Below are positions 7,429 through 17,890 of a stretch of 64,000 bases of DNA, piece by piece. A model generated the notes under the pieces. That model saw only the letters and a list, made by a program, of their open reading frames with translations. It was not told the DNA's origin and searched no databases. This stretch comes from Propionibacteriaceae bacterium. GTDB taxonomy: Bacteria > Actinomycetota > Actinomycetes > Propionibacteriales > Propionibacteriaceae. Each line of letters begins with the position of its first letter. Positions within the stretch are counted from its first letter, which is position 1. The DNA lies in the NCBI GenBank assembly GCA_017306015.1, contig JAFKJK010000018.1:180702-244701 (forward strand), in the 5' to 3' direction. The position numbers and the translations under genes are program-made.

Positions 7429-8250
7429 TCAGTCGGGGTCGGGGACGCCGAACGGCAGGTCCCCGATGCCCGCCAGCTGGCGAGCCAGCCGGGGCGCTGA
7501 CCGGTCGTACGCTGCCTGCTCGCGTCGCCGCCGCTCGAACAGGACGGCGGCGAGGTACGGCTCCGGATAGGTCCCCCACGGCGGAGCGGGAGCGACGAAG
7601 AGCTCGACCTGCGCAGCGAGCCGCAGGCTCAGCCGGTAGCGGACCGGCGGTGGGAACTGCGGCGCCCGAGCCAGGAACTGCCGGACGCGGAGCGCCAGCC
7701 CGGCGGGGAGCGGACGGATATCGGTGACCTGGACCCAGCCGGTCAGCTCCGGCGGGAGGAACAGCGGCGGGAGGGTGGCCTTCGCCCCGCGCATCCGGGC
7801 GACGTAGGTGCCGGCGAGGAAGTCGCCGACGCGCTTGCCGCGGTCGTTGAGCATCGACACCACGAAGGCCAGCCCGCCGAGCATCATCCAGAGTTCGAAG
7901 AACCCGACCAGAGCGCGGATGGCGGCGTGGCGCAGCCGGATCGGGCCGCCGTCGTCCCTGATCACCTGCAGGCCGAAGACGAGCTTGCCGAGCGAACGTC
8001 CGCGGCTGAGGGTCTCGACCGTGATCGGGGCGGCCAGGAAGACCAGCGCGGCCAGTGCATAGACGATCGCGGTGGCCATGGCCGGGTCGTAGCGGTCAAC
8101 GCCGATCTCGGCGATCAACAGCCCGGGCAGCGCCAGGAGCACCACTCCCGTCGTCACCGCGTCGATCAGCCAGGCGCCGGCGCGTGCGATCACCGAGGCC
8201 GCGTTGACCTCCAGGGCGACACCCTCGCCGGTGAGGATCTCGTCAGCCAC
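7429..8250 (-). CDS. RDD-family membrane protein
   Basis: The 273-residue protein carries the RDD domain: ASVIARAGAWLIDAV near the N-terminus with the conserved R and D, then helices at about 31-50, 62-80 and 118-137, and SRGRSLGKLVFGLQVIRDDG. The C-terminal third is a soluble proline-rich tail (PPLFLPPELTGW..., PQFPPPVRYRLSLRL). Function is unknown, though RDD proteins often sit beside SpoIIM and DUF58/MoxR genes, as here. GTG 8250 was chosen because TACTCT lies exactly 6 nt upstream, indicating a leaderless message. It is divergent from the SpoIIM gene. Confidence 0.88.
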   Translation of the reverse strand: MADEILTGEGVALEVNAASVIARAGAWLIDAVTTGVVLLALPGLLIAEIGVDRYDPAMATAIVYALAALVFLAAPITVETLSRGRSLGKLVFGLQVIRDDGGPIRLRHAAIRALVGFFELWMMLGGLAFVVSMLNDRGKRVGDFLAGTYVARMRGAKATLPPLFLPPELTGWVQVTDIRPLPAGLALRVRQFLARAPQFPPPVRYRLSLRLAAQVELFVAPAPPWGTYPEPYLAAVLFERRRREQAAYDRSAPRLARQLAGIGDLPFGVPDPD

Positions 8251-8256
8251 GGCTTG

Positions 8257-8305
8257 AGAGTAGCGGCCACGTCGGCTTCTGGGCGCCAGGCGGAGTCGTT
8301 ACGCT
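8257..8305. promoter_or_regulatory. divergent leaderless promoters of RDD and SpoIIM genes
   Basis: The 61-bp gap between two divergent genes carries TACTCT on the minus strand (8262-8257), 6 nt before GTG 8250, and TACGCT on the plus strand (8300-8305), 6 nt before GTG 8312. Neither gene has a ribosome binding site, so both transcripts probably begin at the start codon. Confidence 0.55.
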
Positions 8306-8311
8306 GGCGCG

Positions 8312-9307
8312 GTGGACGTGGACGTGTTCGCCGCGGCGCGCCGGCCCCAGTGGCGACGGTTGGCGGACCTGTCCGCCCTGCGCCGGCTCACCGGACGCGA
8401 GGCCGACGAGCTCGTCCACCTGTACCGCCAGGGCGCGACGCACCTGTCCCTGCTGCGGTCGAACGCCCCGGAGCCCGCGCTGGTCTCGGAACTGTCCGTC
8501 CTGCTGGTGCGGGCTCGCGCCCGCATCGCGAGCCCGCACGACCTCACCTGGAGCACCGCAGCGAGGTTCCTCACGCACACGATCCCTGCTGCGCTGTACC
8601 GCGTCCGCTGGTGGTCGGTCGTGGTGAGCGTCGCCTGCCTGCTGGTGGCGGTGGTCGCCGGGGTCTGGACGGCCACGCACCCGGACGTGCTGAACGCGCT
8701 GGTCCCACCGGCGCACCAGCGTCAGATCGCCGAGGAGGCGTTCGCGTCCTACTACTCCGAATACCCCAGCGGCAGCTTCGCAGCCCTGGTCTGGACCAAC
8801 AACGCCTTCGTCGCCGCGCTCTGCATCGCCACCGGGATCACCGGCCTCTACCCGGCGCAGGTGCTGTTCGAGAACTCGCTGAACATCGGCGTCATGGGTG
8901 CGGTGATGCATGTCCACGGTGCGGACTGGGTGTTCTGGTCGCTGATCCTGCCGCACGGGTTGCTCGAGCTCAGCTGCGTCTTCGTCGCCGGAGCCGCCGG
9001 AATGCGGCTGTTCTGGTCGTGGCTCGTCCCGGGGCACCGGACGCGTGGCCAATCGCTCGCCGACGAGGGCCGCACCACGATCGTGATCGTCATCGCGCTG
9101 ACGATCGGTCTGGGTGTGAGTGGTCTCATCGAGGGCTTCGTCACCGGGTCGGCGCTGAACCCCTGGCTGAAGATCGGCATCGGTGTGCTGGCGTGCGCGG
9201 CGTTCTGGCTGGTCACTTTCGTGGCCGGACGCCGGGCGGTCGACGACGGCGCCGACCCGACGATGAGCGCGGAGGAGGCCCGCAGCCGGGTGGCGGTGGC
9301 GGGCTGA
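8312..9307 (+). CDS. SpoIIM/DUF95 family membrane protein
   Basis: The 331-residue protein has an N-terminal soluble region (RRPQWRRLADLSALRRLTGREADELVHLYRQGATHLSLLRS) typical of SpoIIM-like proteins in non-sporulating actinobacteria. Membrane segments follow at about 107-125, 155-180, 196-220, 248-270 and 284-306. The conserved NNxxVAAL region appears as WTNNAFVAALCIATG. In Bacillus SpoIIM helps membrane migration during sporulation; here, with RDD and MoxR neighbours, the role is unknown. GTG 8312 lies 6 nt after a TACGCT -10 box. The gene converges on the DUF58 gene across a palindrome. Confidence 0.87.
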   Translation: MDVDVFAAARRPQWRRLADLSALRRLTGREADELVHLYRQGATHLSLLRSNAPEPALVSELSVLLVRARARIASPHDLTWSTAARFLTHTIPAALYRVRWWSVVVSVACLLVAVVAGVWTATHPDVLNALVPPAHQRQIAEEAFASYYSEYPSGSFAALVWTNNAFVAALCIATGITGLYPAQVLFENSLNIGVMGAVMHVHGADWVFWSLILPHGLLELSCVFVAGAAGMRLFWSWLVPGHRTRGQSLADEGRTTIVIVIALTIGLGVSGLIEGFVTGSALNPWLKIGIGVLACAAFWLVTFVAGRRAVDDGADPTMSAEEARSRVAVAG

Positions 9308-9325
9308 GGGCTGGTCCGCTCTGAC

Positions 9326-9363
9326 AGTGAATCTGCCTGCTGTGTTCGGGGTCCAGATTCACT
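9326..9363. repeat. inverted repeat between convergent genes
   Basis: AGTGAATCTG (9326-9335) and CAGATTCACT (9354-9363) are exact inverted copies separated by 18 bp. Flanking GAC and GTC allow further interrupted pairing. The element is comparatively AT-rich for this genome and lies between the convergent SpoIIM and DUF58 genes. It may be a bidirectional terminator without a T-tract, or a REP-like element. Confidence 0.6.
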
Positions 9364-9397
9364 CTGTGTCGCGCCCCGGCGCGTGCGGCGGCGGGCG

Positions 9398-10708
9398 CTA
9401 CAGCCGTCCGGCAGCCTTCAGCGCCAGATAGGCGTCACAGACGGCGGGGGCCAGGTGGTCGGGATCGCGCTGGACGACCTCGACGCCCATCCGGGAGACC
9501 CGGCCGGCCAGGGCCTGGGTGGCGAGCCAGAGCCGGGCGCCGGCCGCCGCGTCGTAGACGTCGGTCGCCGTGGCGGCATCGGTGAGCCGGGTCGTCTCGG
9601 CGGGATCGGTGACGTGCGCCACCAGCACCTGGTGGTCGTGGCCCAGCCGGGCGAGGACGGTGCCCAGCCCGTCCGCGTAGAGAGCCGGGTCGAGTCCGGT
9701 CACCAGGATCACCAGGCTGCGCTGGCGGCACAGCTGGTCGACCTCGCCGGCGACCAGCGACCAGTCCGTCTCGGTGAGGGACGGCTCGATCGGGCTGAGC
9801 CCGTTCGCGAACCGGGCCAGCACCGAGCCCTTTCCGCCACCGGGCAGCCGCAGCCGCACCCGCTGGTCGGCCACCAGCAGGCTCATCCGGTCGCCGGACG
9901 CGGCCCCCAGCGCGGCCATCAGCAGGCAGACCTCGATGCCGGTGTCGAAGCGGAGCTGGTCAGGGATTCCGTTCGTCCCGCCGATCCGGCCGGCCGCCCA
10001 GCGGGAGCTGTCCAGCACCACCAGGATGTGCCGGTCGCGCTCGGGACGCCAGGTGCGCACCATCGTCCGGGTGGCGCGAGCGGACGCCCGCCAGTCGATC
10101 GAGCGGACGTCGTCGCCGATCGCGTACTCGCGCAGCGAGTCGAACTCGGTGCCCTGCCCGCGGACGTGGACGGCGGCCTGGCCGTCCAGTTCCCGCAGCC
10201 GGGCCAGCCGGTAGGGAAGGTGCGCGCGGGACCGGAACTCCGGCAGCACCCGCAGCACCCCCGGCACGGCCAGCGACTTCTGGCGCGCCACCAGGCCGAG
10301 CGGCCCGAACGAGCGGACGGTGACCGCCGCCGCCGCGAGGTCGCCGCGGCGGGTGGGAGTGAGCCGGGTGGCTTGCCGCCGGGCCTCGCCCGCGGGCAGC
10401 ACCACCTGCGGGCGGTCTGCCGCCGGCTGTGCGCTCGGGGGCCAGGCGTCACGCAGCTGCAGCCGTGCCGTCCGCCGCTCGGGGTTCGTCACCGTCAGCC
10501 GGGACGTGACCGACTCGGTGAGCCGGACGCTGCCGGGCAGCTCGCGCACGATCCGCAACCGGTCCGGACGGACGGCGAGCAGCAGGTCGAGGGCCCCGGC
10601 CGCGATCACCAGCAGCACCCATCCGAGGACGGTGAGTGGCGCCGGCCAGGCGATCACCGGCACCACGCCGATCACCAGCAGCAGCGGGAGCCTGCCCGAG
10701 ATGGCCAT
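9398..10708 (-). CDS. DUF58 domain-containing protein (VWA-like)
   Basis: The 436-residue protein starts with two hydrophobic segments (about 7-22 and 26-45), then a beta-rich domain. The DUF58 core follows with the signature GQGTEFDSLREYAIGDDVRSIDWRASARA at about 206-235 and a von Willebrand A-like strand HILVVLDSS. DUF58 proteins act with MoxR AAA+ ATPases, apparently in assembly of membrane or surface complexes. It lies 3 bp after the MoxR stop, in a five-gene minus-strand operon (14475 to 9398). Confidence 0.9.
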   Translation of the reverse strand: MAISGRLPLLLVIGVVPVIAWPAPLTVLGWVLLVIAAGALDLLLAVRPDRLRIVRELPGSVRLTESVTSRLTVTNPERRTARLQLRDAWPPSAQPAADRPQVVLPAGEARRQATRLTPTRRGDLAAAAVTVRSFGPLGLVARQKSLAVPGVLRVLPEFRSRAHLPYRLARLRELDGQAAVHVRGQGTEFDSLREYAIGDDVRSIDWRASARATRTMVRTWRPERDRHILVVLDSSRWAAGRIGGTNGIPDQLRFDTGIEVCLLMAALGAASGDRMSLLVADQRVRLRLPGGGKGSVLARFANGLSPIEPSLTETDWSLVAGEVDQLCRQRSLVILVTGLDPALYADGLGTVLARLGHDHQVLVAHVTDPAETTRLTDAATATDVYDAAAGARLWLATQALAGRVSRMGVEVVQRDPDHLAPAVCDAYLALKAAGRL

Positions 10709-10711
10709 GGG

Positions 10712-11710
10712 TCAGCGAGGCACCGGGATCGTGGCCAGCACGTTGCCGACGATGCTGGCGGCCGTCGTGCCGTCCATCTGCGCCTCGGTGCGTACCGCGA
10801 TCCGGTGGTTCAGCGTCGCGATCGCCATGGCCTTGACGTCGTCGGGCGTGACGAAGTCGCGCCCGTTCAGCCACGCCCACGCGCGCGCCGTCTTCATCAG
10901 AGCGGTCGCGCCGCGCGGTGAGACGCCGAGCGAGACCGACGGCGCCGAACGGGTGGCCCGGCAGATGTCGACGATGTAGCCGACCACCTGGTGGTCCACC
11001 CGGGTGCGGGCGACCTGGGCCCTGGCCTCGGCGAGCTCTGCGGCCCCGGTGACGGCGGTCAGCCCGGCGCCGGCGAGGTCGCGCGGGTCGAAGCCGGCGG
11101 CGTGCCGGGCGACCACCCCGATCTCGTCGTCGCGCGGCGGCAGCGGCAGGACCAGCTTGAGCAGGAAGCGGTCGAGCTGCGCCTCCGGCAGCGGGTACGT
11201 CCCCTCGTACTCCACCGGGTTCTGGGTCGCGATCACCATGAACGGGTCAGGCAGCGGACGGGGGAGGCCGTCGACGCTGACCTGGCGCTCCTCCATCGCC
11301 TCCAGCAGGGCCGCCTGGGTCTTCGGCGGCGTCCGGTTGATCTCGTCGGCGAGCACCAGATTGGTGAACACCGGGCCGGGCCGGAAGTCGAACCGGGCCG
11401 CCTGGGCGTCGTAGATCAGCGAGCCGGTGACGTCGCCGGGCATCAGGTCGGGCGTGAACTGCACGCGCCGGGTCTCCAGGGCGAGGCTGGTGGCCAACGC
11501 CCGCACCAGCAGCGTCTTCGCCACCCCGGGGACGCCTTCGAGCAGCACGTGCCCGCCGCACAGCAGGCCCACCAGCAGCCCGGTGACGGCGGCGTCCTGC
11601 CCGACAACGGCTTTCGCCACCTCGCGGCGCACCCGCGCGAGCGCCTCCTGGGCGGGGTTCAGGGCGAAGCCGCCACTCGTGGCGTTGTACGGCATCGGGG
11701 TGTCAGTCAC
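10712..11710 (-). CDS. MoxR-family AAA+ ATPase
   Basis: The 332-residue ATPase has Walker A GVPGVAKT (about residues 59-66), Walker B LVLADEINR, sensor I in VIATQNP and the MoxR landmarks RVQFTPDLMPGDVTG and GTYPLPEAQLDRF. These proteins are chaperone-like ATPases that work with VWA/DUF58 partners, encoded immediately downstream. The start overlaps the end of the DUF4350 gene by 8 bp, showing tight coupling. Confidence 0.93.
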   Translation of the reverse strand: MTDTPMPYNATSGGFALNPAQEALARVRREVAKAVVGQDAAVTGLLVGLLCGGHVLLEGVPGVAKTLLVRALATSLALETRRVQFTPDLMPGDVTGSLIYDAQAARFDFRPGPVFTNLVLADEINRTPPKTQAALLEAMEERQVSVDGLPRPLPDPFMVIATQNPVEYEGTYPLPEAQLDRFLLKLVLPLPPRDDEIGVVARHAAGFDPRDLAGAGLTAVTGAAELAEARAQVARTRVDHQVVGYIVDICRATRSAPSVSLGVSPRGATALMKTARAWAWLNGRDFVTPDDVKAMAIATLNHRIAVRTEAQMDGTTAASIVGNVLATIPVPR

Positions 11711-12848
11711 TGCTGCTCACCTTTCGTTCGAGGTCGGTCAGGGCGGTGGCGAGTTCCACCAGGTCGGTGTCGGAGCTGGGCGGCGGGCCGTAGCACAGCG
11801 CACGCACCCGCTCGGGCGGTTCGTCGCCGGCCTCGGCGAGGCGTTGGACGACCAGTTCGGGGGACGCGTTGGCCGGCAGCCCGAGCCGGCCGGCGACCCG
11901 GTGGACGGTCGCCGCGCGCAACCCGGCGGCGGCGTGGCCTCGCGAGCCGCCCTGCCGGTACAGCCGGGCGAGTCCGGACGACACCTCCGACGCGGGTACC
12001 TCTACCGGGAGGTTCTCTTTGACGAGGGCTCCGAAGCGGCGTCCCCGCCACAGCGCTGCCGCGGCACCGGCCACGAGCAGCACCGCCAGCACCGGCCGCG
12101 ACCACGGCGGCAGCAGGGAGAACGCATCGATGCCGGTGCCCGGATCGTCCGACTGATTCGTGGTGGCCAGCGCGTCCGCGCCGGGCAGGTACCAGACCAG
12201 GGACGGGTGGCGTCCGAACACCCGCAGGGCCAGGGCGGCGTTGCCCTCGCGGGTGATGGTGTCGTTCCGCAGCCAGGCGCCTCCGGCGATCACCGTGACC
12301 CGGTGGCGGTTGGTGGACGCGTCCGCGTAGAGCGCGGTGTCCTCCTCGCCGACGAAGCAGGTCATCACCCGGTCGCTCTCGGCGTACAGGCCGACCGTGG
12401 CCGGGGTCAGCGTCCCGGCGGCGGACGCGTCCGGGTCGGTGCAGCCGGCGCGGGGATGCTCGTCGTTCGCCCACCAGTAGTCGCTGGACACCAGACCGTC
12501 GGTGAGGCTGAGGACGCTGTCCAGCGGGCTGCCACCGGCGTGGACGACGACCAGGTCGGCGGGGACGTCGCTCAGCCGGGCCAGCGCCGCGTCCGACAGC
12601 TCGTCGCCCAGGTACACCGCGAGGGTGGCGCCGGAGCCGGCTCGGATGGCCTCGTCCAGGCTGGTCACCTGGGTGACCTGGACGCCGTCGGCCGCCAGTA
12701 CCTGGCCGAGCGCGCGGACGCCGTCCGGTCGCGGATTGGTGATCGACCCGGCCATCCGGTCGGGAGAGTCGGGGAGCAGTGCGGTCACGACCACCAGGGC
12801 GGCGAACAGGACGAGCACCACGCCGCCGGCGATCAGCCAGCGCTTCAC
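11703..12848 (-). CDS. DUF4350 domain-containing membrane protein
   Basis: The 381-residue protein has an N-terminal membrane helix (residues 5-24), an extracytoplasmic GATase-like DUF4350 region (RPDGVRALGQVLAADGVQVTQV, ATLAVYLGDELSDAALARL), a second helix at about 272-288 and a cytoplasmic tail. The family is found beside MoxR and DUF4129 genes; its biochemical role is unknown. The start overlaps the DUF4129 stop by 4 bp. Cysteines in RAGC and MTCF may form an extracytoplasmic disulfide (inference). Confidence 0.85.
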   Translation of the reverse strand: MKRWLIAGGVVLVLFAALVVVTALLPDSPDRMAGSITNPRPDGVRALGQVLAADGVQVTQVTSLDEAIRAGSGATLAVYLGDELSDAALARLSDVPADLVVVHAGGSPLDSVLSLTDGLVSSDYWWANDEHPRAGCTDPDASAAGTLTPATVGLYAESDRVMTCFVGEEDTALYADASTNRHRVTVIAGGAWLRNDTITREGNAALALRVFGRHPSLVWYLPGADALATTNQSDDPGTGIDAFSLLPPWSRPVLAVLLVAGAAAALWRGRRFGALVKENLPVEVPASEVSSGLARLYRQGGSRGHAAAGLRAATVHRVAGRLGLPANASPELVVQRLAEAGDEPPERVRALCYGPPPSSDTDLVELATALTDLERKVSSSD

Positions 12849-13501
12849 GGCACGCTCACCACCTCGACCGCGGACGCCTCGGCGGCCTCACCCGTTGGCA
12901 GGGTCGGACGGGCCTGGGCCACGCCGGCGTCGAGCGCCAGCATCGCGTGGTACTGCTGCCGTGAGCCGGGACGCCGGCCGTAGGCGAGCGCGTCGAAGAC
13001 CTCGGCACCCTCGGCCAGTCCGGCCGCGAGGTCGGGCAGCCGGACGCCCGCCTGGGCCGCCGCCTCGTGCGCGGTCAGGCCGGAGGTGTCCTGGATGACC
13101 GCGCGCTCGCCCAGCGACCTGACCAGCGCGCGGAAGAGCTCGATGGTGGCCCGGCCCCATTCGTCGGCGGCGGCGAGCCGGGCGGCGTCCTCGCGCAGCT
13201 GCTGTGCGGAGCGATCCTCGTCGGCGAGGACGGCCGTCTCCCGGCGGCGGCGCTCGGTGCGCACCGGACCCAGGAACGTCCAGATCGCCACCGCGGCGAC
13301 GGCCGCGACCGTGACGACGATCGCGGTCAACTGCCCGCTGGACAGGGCGTGCGTGGACTGCGGGTCGCCGGTCAGCCAGTCGAGCAGCCGCTGGAACTGG
13401 TCGGCGATCCAGTTCCGCACGTCGGCGTAGACGGGCTTGGACAGCTCGCCGCTGAGCTGCTGGCGAGCCTCGTCGGCGCTGGGCGTCAGGGGCGGGCTCA
13501 T
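12845..13501 (-). CDS. DUF4129 domain-containing protein
   Basis: The 218-residue protein has an extracytoplasmic N-terminal segment (ARQQLSGELSKPVYADVRNWIADQFQRLLDWL), one membrane helix at about 59-77 and a helical DUF4129 C-terminus (DEWGRATIELFRALVRSLGERAVI, GLTAHEAA, FDALAYGRRPGSRQQYHAM). ATG 13501 gives an ATGA overlap with the preceding gene, so the long upstream extension of the frame was rejected. DUF4129 is often part of transglutaminase-like proteins; here it stands alone in the MoxR block. Role unknown. Confidence 0.87.
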   Translation of the reverse strand: MSPPLTPSADEARQQLSGELSKPVYADVRNWIADQFQRLLDWLTGDPQSTHALSSGQLTAIVVTVAAVAAVAIWTFLGPVRTERRRRETAVLADEDRSAQQLREDAARLAAADEWGRATIELFRALVRSLGERAVIQDTSGLTAHEAAAQAGVRLPDLAAGLAEGAEVFDALAYGRRPGSRQQYHAMLALDAGVAQARPTLPTGEAAEASAVEVVSVP

Positions 13502-14475
13502 CCGTACAGCGCTTCGCTCAGGGCCAGGTCGTAGCCTTCCCGCCGGATCCGGGCGTCGACGTACAGCAGCGCCTGGACGGCGGAGGTGAGCGGCAGGCTG
13601 AGCACGGTGGAGCTGAGGGTGGACGCCGTGGTGACGGCCAGCAGCATCAGGCCCGGATCCCCCAGCCCGAGCAGAATGGCGGCGAAGCTGAACACGGTCG
13701 AGACCGTGCTGGCGGCCATGCCGATGATGATGCTGGCCAGCGCGTAGGTGCCGCACAGCCGCCAGAACAGGCCCCGGCTGAGCGTCCAGCTGCGCTGGAT
13801 CGCGCGGAGTGGCCCGACACCCTCGACGGCGATGGCGCACGGGGCGAGGAGCAGTCTGGTGCCGAGCCAGACCGCCAGCGCGCCACCGCCGAGGATGACG
13901 AGGAGCAACACGATCCAGCCCAGGCCGGAGTCGTCGTCGAGCAGGGGCGCGAGCGGGACGAACGCGAGGGCTCCCAGGCCCACCACCGCGACGCTGGTGA
14001 GCCCGGTCAGGCCGAGGATGGCGCCCATCCGGGAGAGCAGCTGGCGCAGGGCCCGTCCGGGCGCGACCCGGCGTCCCGACACGGCTTCGACCACGGTGAA
14101 CACCAGGCCGACGCCGATCACGATCGACGTGACCGAGGACGCGAGTGCTCCCGTGATCGTCGACCACGACAGCAGGGTCGTGCCGAGGTCCTCGACGGGG
14201 ACCAGAGCACCGCCGAACTGCCGTCCGAGGACGTAGCCTGCGCCGATGCCGAGCAACTGCGCGATCATCAGCACCACCAGGGTCAGCCCGAACATGGTCA
14301 TCGGGGCGAACCGGACGGCGCGGAAGGCGCCACCCAGGATGTCGCCGAAGTTGAGCGGACGCGGCGGCACGACACCCGGCTGGGCGACCGGCGCCGTCCA
14401 GTTGGTGCGCACCGGTTCGGGAGCCAGTTGGGCGGCGAAGTAGCGAGGCCCGTCCCAGCCTGTGGGCAAGGTCAT
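13498..14475 (-). CDS. multi-span membrane protein (GDPD membrane-domain family)
   Basis: The 325-residue protein has a short cytoplasmic N-terminus with RPLNFGDILGGAFRAVRFAP, typical of the glycerophosphoryl-diester-phosphodiesterase membrane-domain family, then about six hydrophobic helices. No phosphodiesterase catalytic domain is present, so no enzyme activity is claimed. It heads the five-gene MoxR operon. ATG 14475 has a GGGAG ribosome site and a TAGACT -10 box just upstream. Confidence 0.83.
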   Translation of the reverse strand: MTLPTGWDGPRYFAAQLAPEPVRTNWTAPVAQPGVVPPRPLNFGDILGGAFRAVRFAPMTMFGLTLVVLMIAQLLGIGAGYVLGRQFGGALVPVEDLGTTLLSWSTITGALASSVTSIVIGVGLVFTVVEAVSGRRVAPGRALRQLLSRMGAILGLTGLTSVAVVGLGALAFVPLAPLLDDDSGLGWIVLLLVILGGGALAVWLGTRLLLAPCAIAVEGVGPLRAIQRSWTLSRGLFWRLCGTYALASIIIGMAASTVSTVFSFAAILLGLGDPGLMLLAVTTASTLSSTVLSLPLTSAVQALLYVDARIRREGYDLALSEALYG

Positions 14476-14503
14476 GTCACTCCCGGGGTGTCAGATGCCC
14501 CCG

Positions 14504-14509
14504 AGTCTA
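14504..14509 (-). promoter_or_regulatory. -10 box TAGACT for the MoxR-block operon
   Basis: On the minus strand TAGACT (14509-14504) lies 28 bp before ATG 14475, giving a short leader with a GGGAG ribosome site. The rest of 14476-14621 shows no gene. No clear -35 is visible. Confidence 0.4.
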
Positions 14510-14621
14510 GGGCTGGCCGGTGTCCCGCGCTCGGCCATCCGTCGCGTCGAGCGCCCCCGTTTCGGTCAATCGCCACAGCCCAGGGTGGAGCGGATGACCG
14601 GAACGGTGGCGTTCGGCGAAG

Positions 14622-16484
<1,863 letters not shown>

Positions 16485-16516
16485 GCGGTGACTCCGTCAG
16501 GCTGGGGAACTGGAGG

Positions 16517-16522
16517 AGTCTA
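16517..16522 (-). promoter_or_regulatory. -10 box TAGACT of typA
   Basis: TAGACT on the minus strand lies 32 bp before the typA ATG, leaving a leader of about 25 nt with a GGAG ribosome site. It sits inside GGAGTCTACTCC, a 5-2-5 palindrome. Confidence 0.4.
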
Positions 16523-16572
16523 CTCCGCCGCCCGCTGGCGCCCCGCCGCCAAGACTCCAGGGACGCCTGGGG

Positions 16573-17751
16573 TCAGGCGCCCTCGTGGAGCAGGCTGCTC
16601 ACCTGCGAGCGGGACGACGAGCTGCCGACCCGGTCGAACGGGGACGCGAACACCAGCGCGGCGGCGCCCCGGGCCCAGGTGTCCTCGCCCCACTCCCGCA
16701 CGACGATCCGCAGGTCGCGGCGGTGGCGGGGGAGGTGTGCCCGCAGTGCCGGGGAGAAGCCGGGTTCCCAGAAGCTCCAGACGTCCACGCCCTCACCGGA
16801 GACGACCAGCACGGACGGATCCACGACGTGCACGAGCGACGCCAGCGTCCGGCCCAACTGCTCGCCGGCCCAGCGGAACAGCTCCAGCGCGCGCTGGTCC
16901 CCGGCCGCGGCGGCCGCGTTCAACTGGTCCTTCGTGCCGCCGGACGGCAGGATCCCGGCGGTCACGGCCCGGTCCGTGAGCGCGTTGTCGCCGATCAGGG
17001 TCTCCAGGCAGCCGCGCAGGCCGCAGGCGCAGCGGGCGCCGTCCGGGTCGACCAGGATGTGGCCGAGTTCGCCGGCACCGCCGTGCGCGCCGCGGTAGAT
17101 CCGGGTGCCCATCGTGAACGCGCAGCCGATCCCGATCCCGATCGTGACCAGGGCGAAGTCCTCGGCGAGGCTGTCGTCGTAGAGCCGCGCGGCGATGGCG
17201 AGCGCGTTCACGTCGTTCTCCACGAAGACCGGCAGGGCGGTGGCGTGCTCGAGCATGTCCGGCAGCGGGACGCGGTGCCAGCCCAGGACCGCGCTGGTGA
17301 CCAGGGCGTCGGCCTCGTCGAGCGACCCCGGCAGCGCGAGTCCGATGCCGAGCAACTCGCCGGAGCCCGTCCGCACCTCCTCGCCGACGACCTGGACGAT
17401 CCGCTCCAGCGCGTCCGGTGCGGCGGTGTTCAGGTTGACGCTCGTGGACTCCTCGGCGTTGCCGGCCAGGTCCACCCGGGAGAACGCCAGGTGGTTGGGC
17501 GTGATCTTCACCCCGAGCGCGCGGCGCCGGTCGGTGGTGAGGTCGAGGAGGATCGCCGGCCGGCCGCCGTCGGACGGAGCCGTGCCGATCTCGGTGAGGA
17601 TGCCGGACTCGACCAGCGTCCTGGTGGCCTGGGTCACCCGCGCCGGTGAGACCTTCAGCAGCCGCGCGGCTTCGGCACGGGACAACGGCCCCCGGGCGCC
17701 GATCAGCCCGATCAGCGCCGCGGACAGGTCGCCCACCTTCCTCCCGGCCAC
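16573..17751 (-). CDS. ROK-family transcriptional repressor (NagC/XylR type)
   Basis: The 392-residue protein has an N-terminal winged helix-turn-helix (LSRAEAARLLKVSPARVTQATRTLVESGIL) and a ROK sugar-kinase-like domain with the zinc motif CxCGxxGCxE seen as CACGLRGCLE. Such proteins sense a sugar or sugar phosphate and control adjacent uptake genes. It is divergent from an ABC sugar importer and probably represses it. GTG 17751 was chosen for its AGGGGG ribosome site 4-5 nt upstream and the usual family length; the frame extends further upstream through the promoter region without homology. Confidence 0.9.
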   Translation of the reverse strand: MAGRKVGDLSAALIGLIGARGPLSRAEAARLLKVSPARVTQATRTLVESGILTEIGTAPSDGGRPAILLDLTTDRRRALGVKITPNHLAFSRVDLAGNAEESTSVNLNTAAPDALERIVQVVGEEVRTGSGELLGIGLALPGSLDEADALVTSAVLGWHRVPLPDMLEHATALPVFVENDVNALAIAARLYDDSLAEDFALVTIGIGIGCAFTMGTRIYRGAHGGAGELGHILVDPDGARCACGLRGCLETLIGDNALTDRAVTAGILPSGGTKDQLNAAAAAGDQRALELFRWAGEQLGRTLASLVHVVDPSVLVVSGEGVDVWSFWEPGFSPALRAHLPRHRRDLRIVVREWGEDTWARGAAALVFASPFDRVGSSSSRSQVSSLLHEGA

Positions 17752-17804
17752 GCAGCCCCCTTTCTTGCGTATGAAACATAGCCCGGACGCTCCGTCGACG
17801 CCTA

Positions 17805-17846
17805 TTGACAGCACCGCCGGCTGATGTTTATTCTCTACTAAATAAA
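17805..17846 (+). promoter_or_regulatory. promoter of sugar locus 1 with overlapping operator
   Basis: TTGACA (17805-17810) is a perfect -35 and TATTCT (17829-17834) a good -10, 18 bp apart. An inverted repeat TTTATT-N8-AATAAA (17827-17846) overlaps the -10 and fits a ROK-type operator. A second small palindrome, TATGAAACATA (17770-17780), lies over the likely -10 of the divergent regulator gene. The AT-rich segment stands out from its surroundings. Confidence 0.65.
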
Positions 17847-17890
17847 GTAACCACACAAACCCCGACGACCGGATCGATGAGGATTCAGGC

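Noticed and set aside
14476..14621. tRNA or small RNA gene between the MoxR block and typA
   Set aside because: No cloverleaf or conserved T-loop was found, and only a promoter-like -10 box for the MoxR-block operon is visible.
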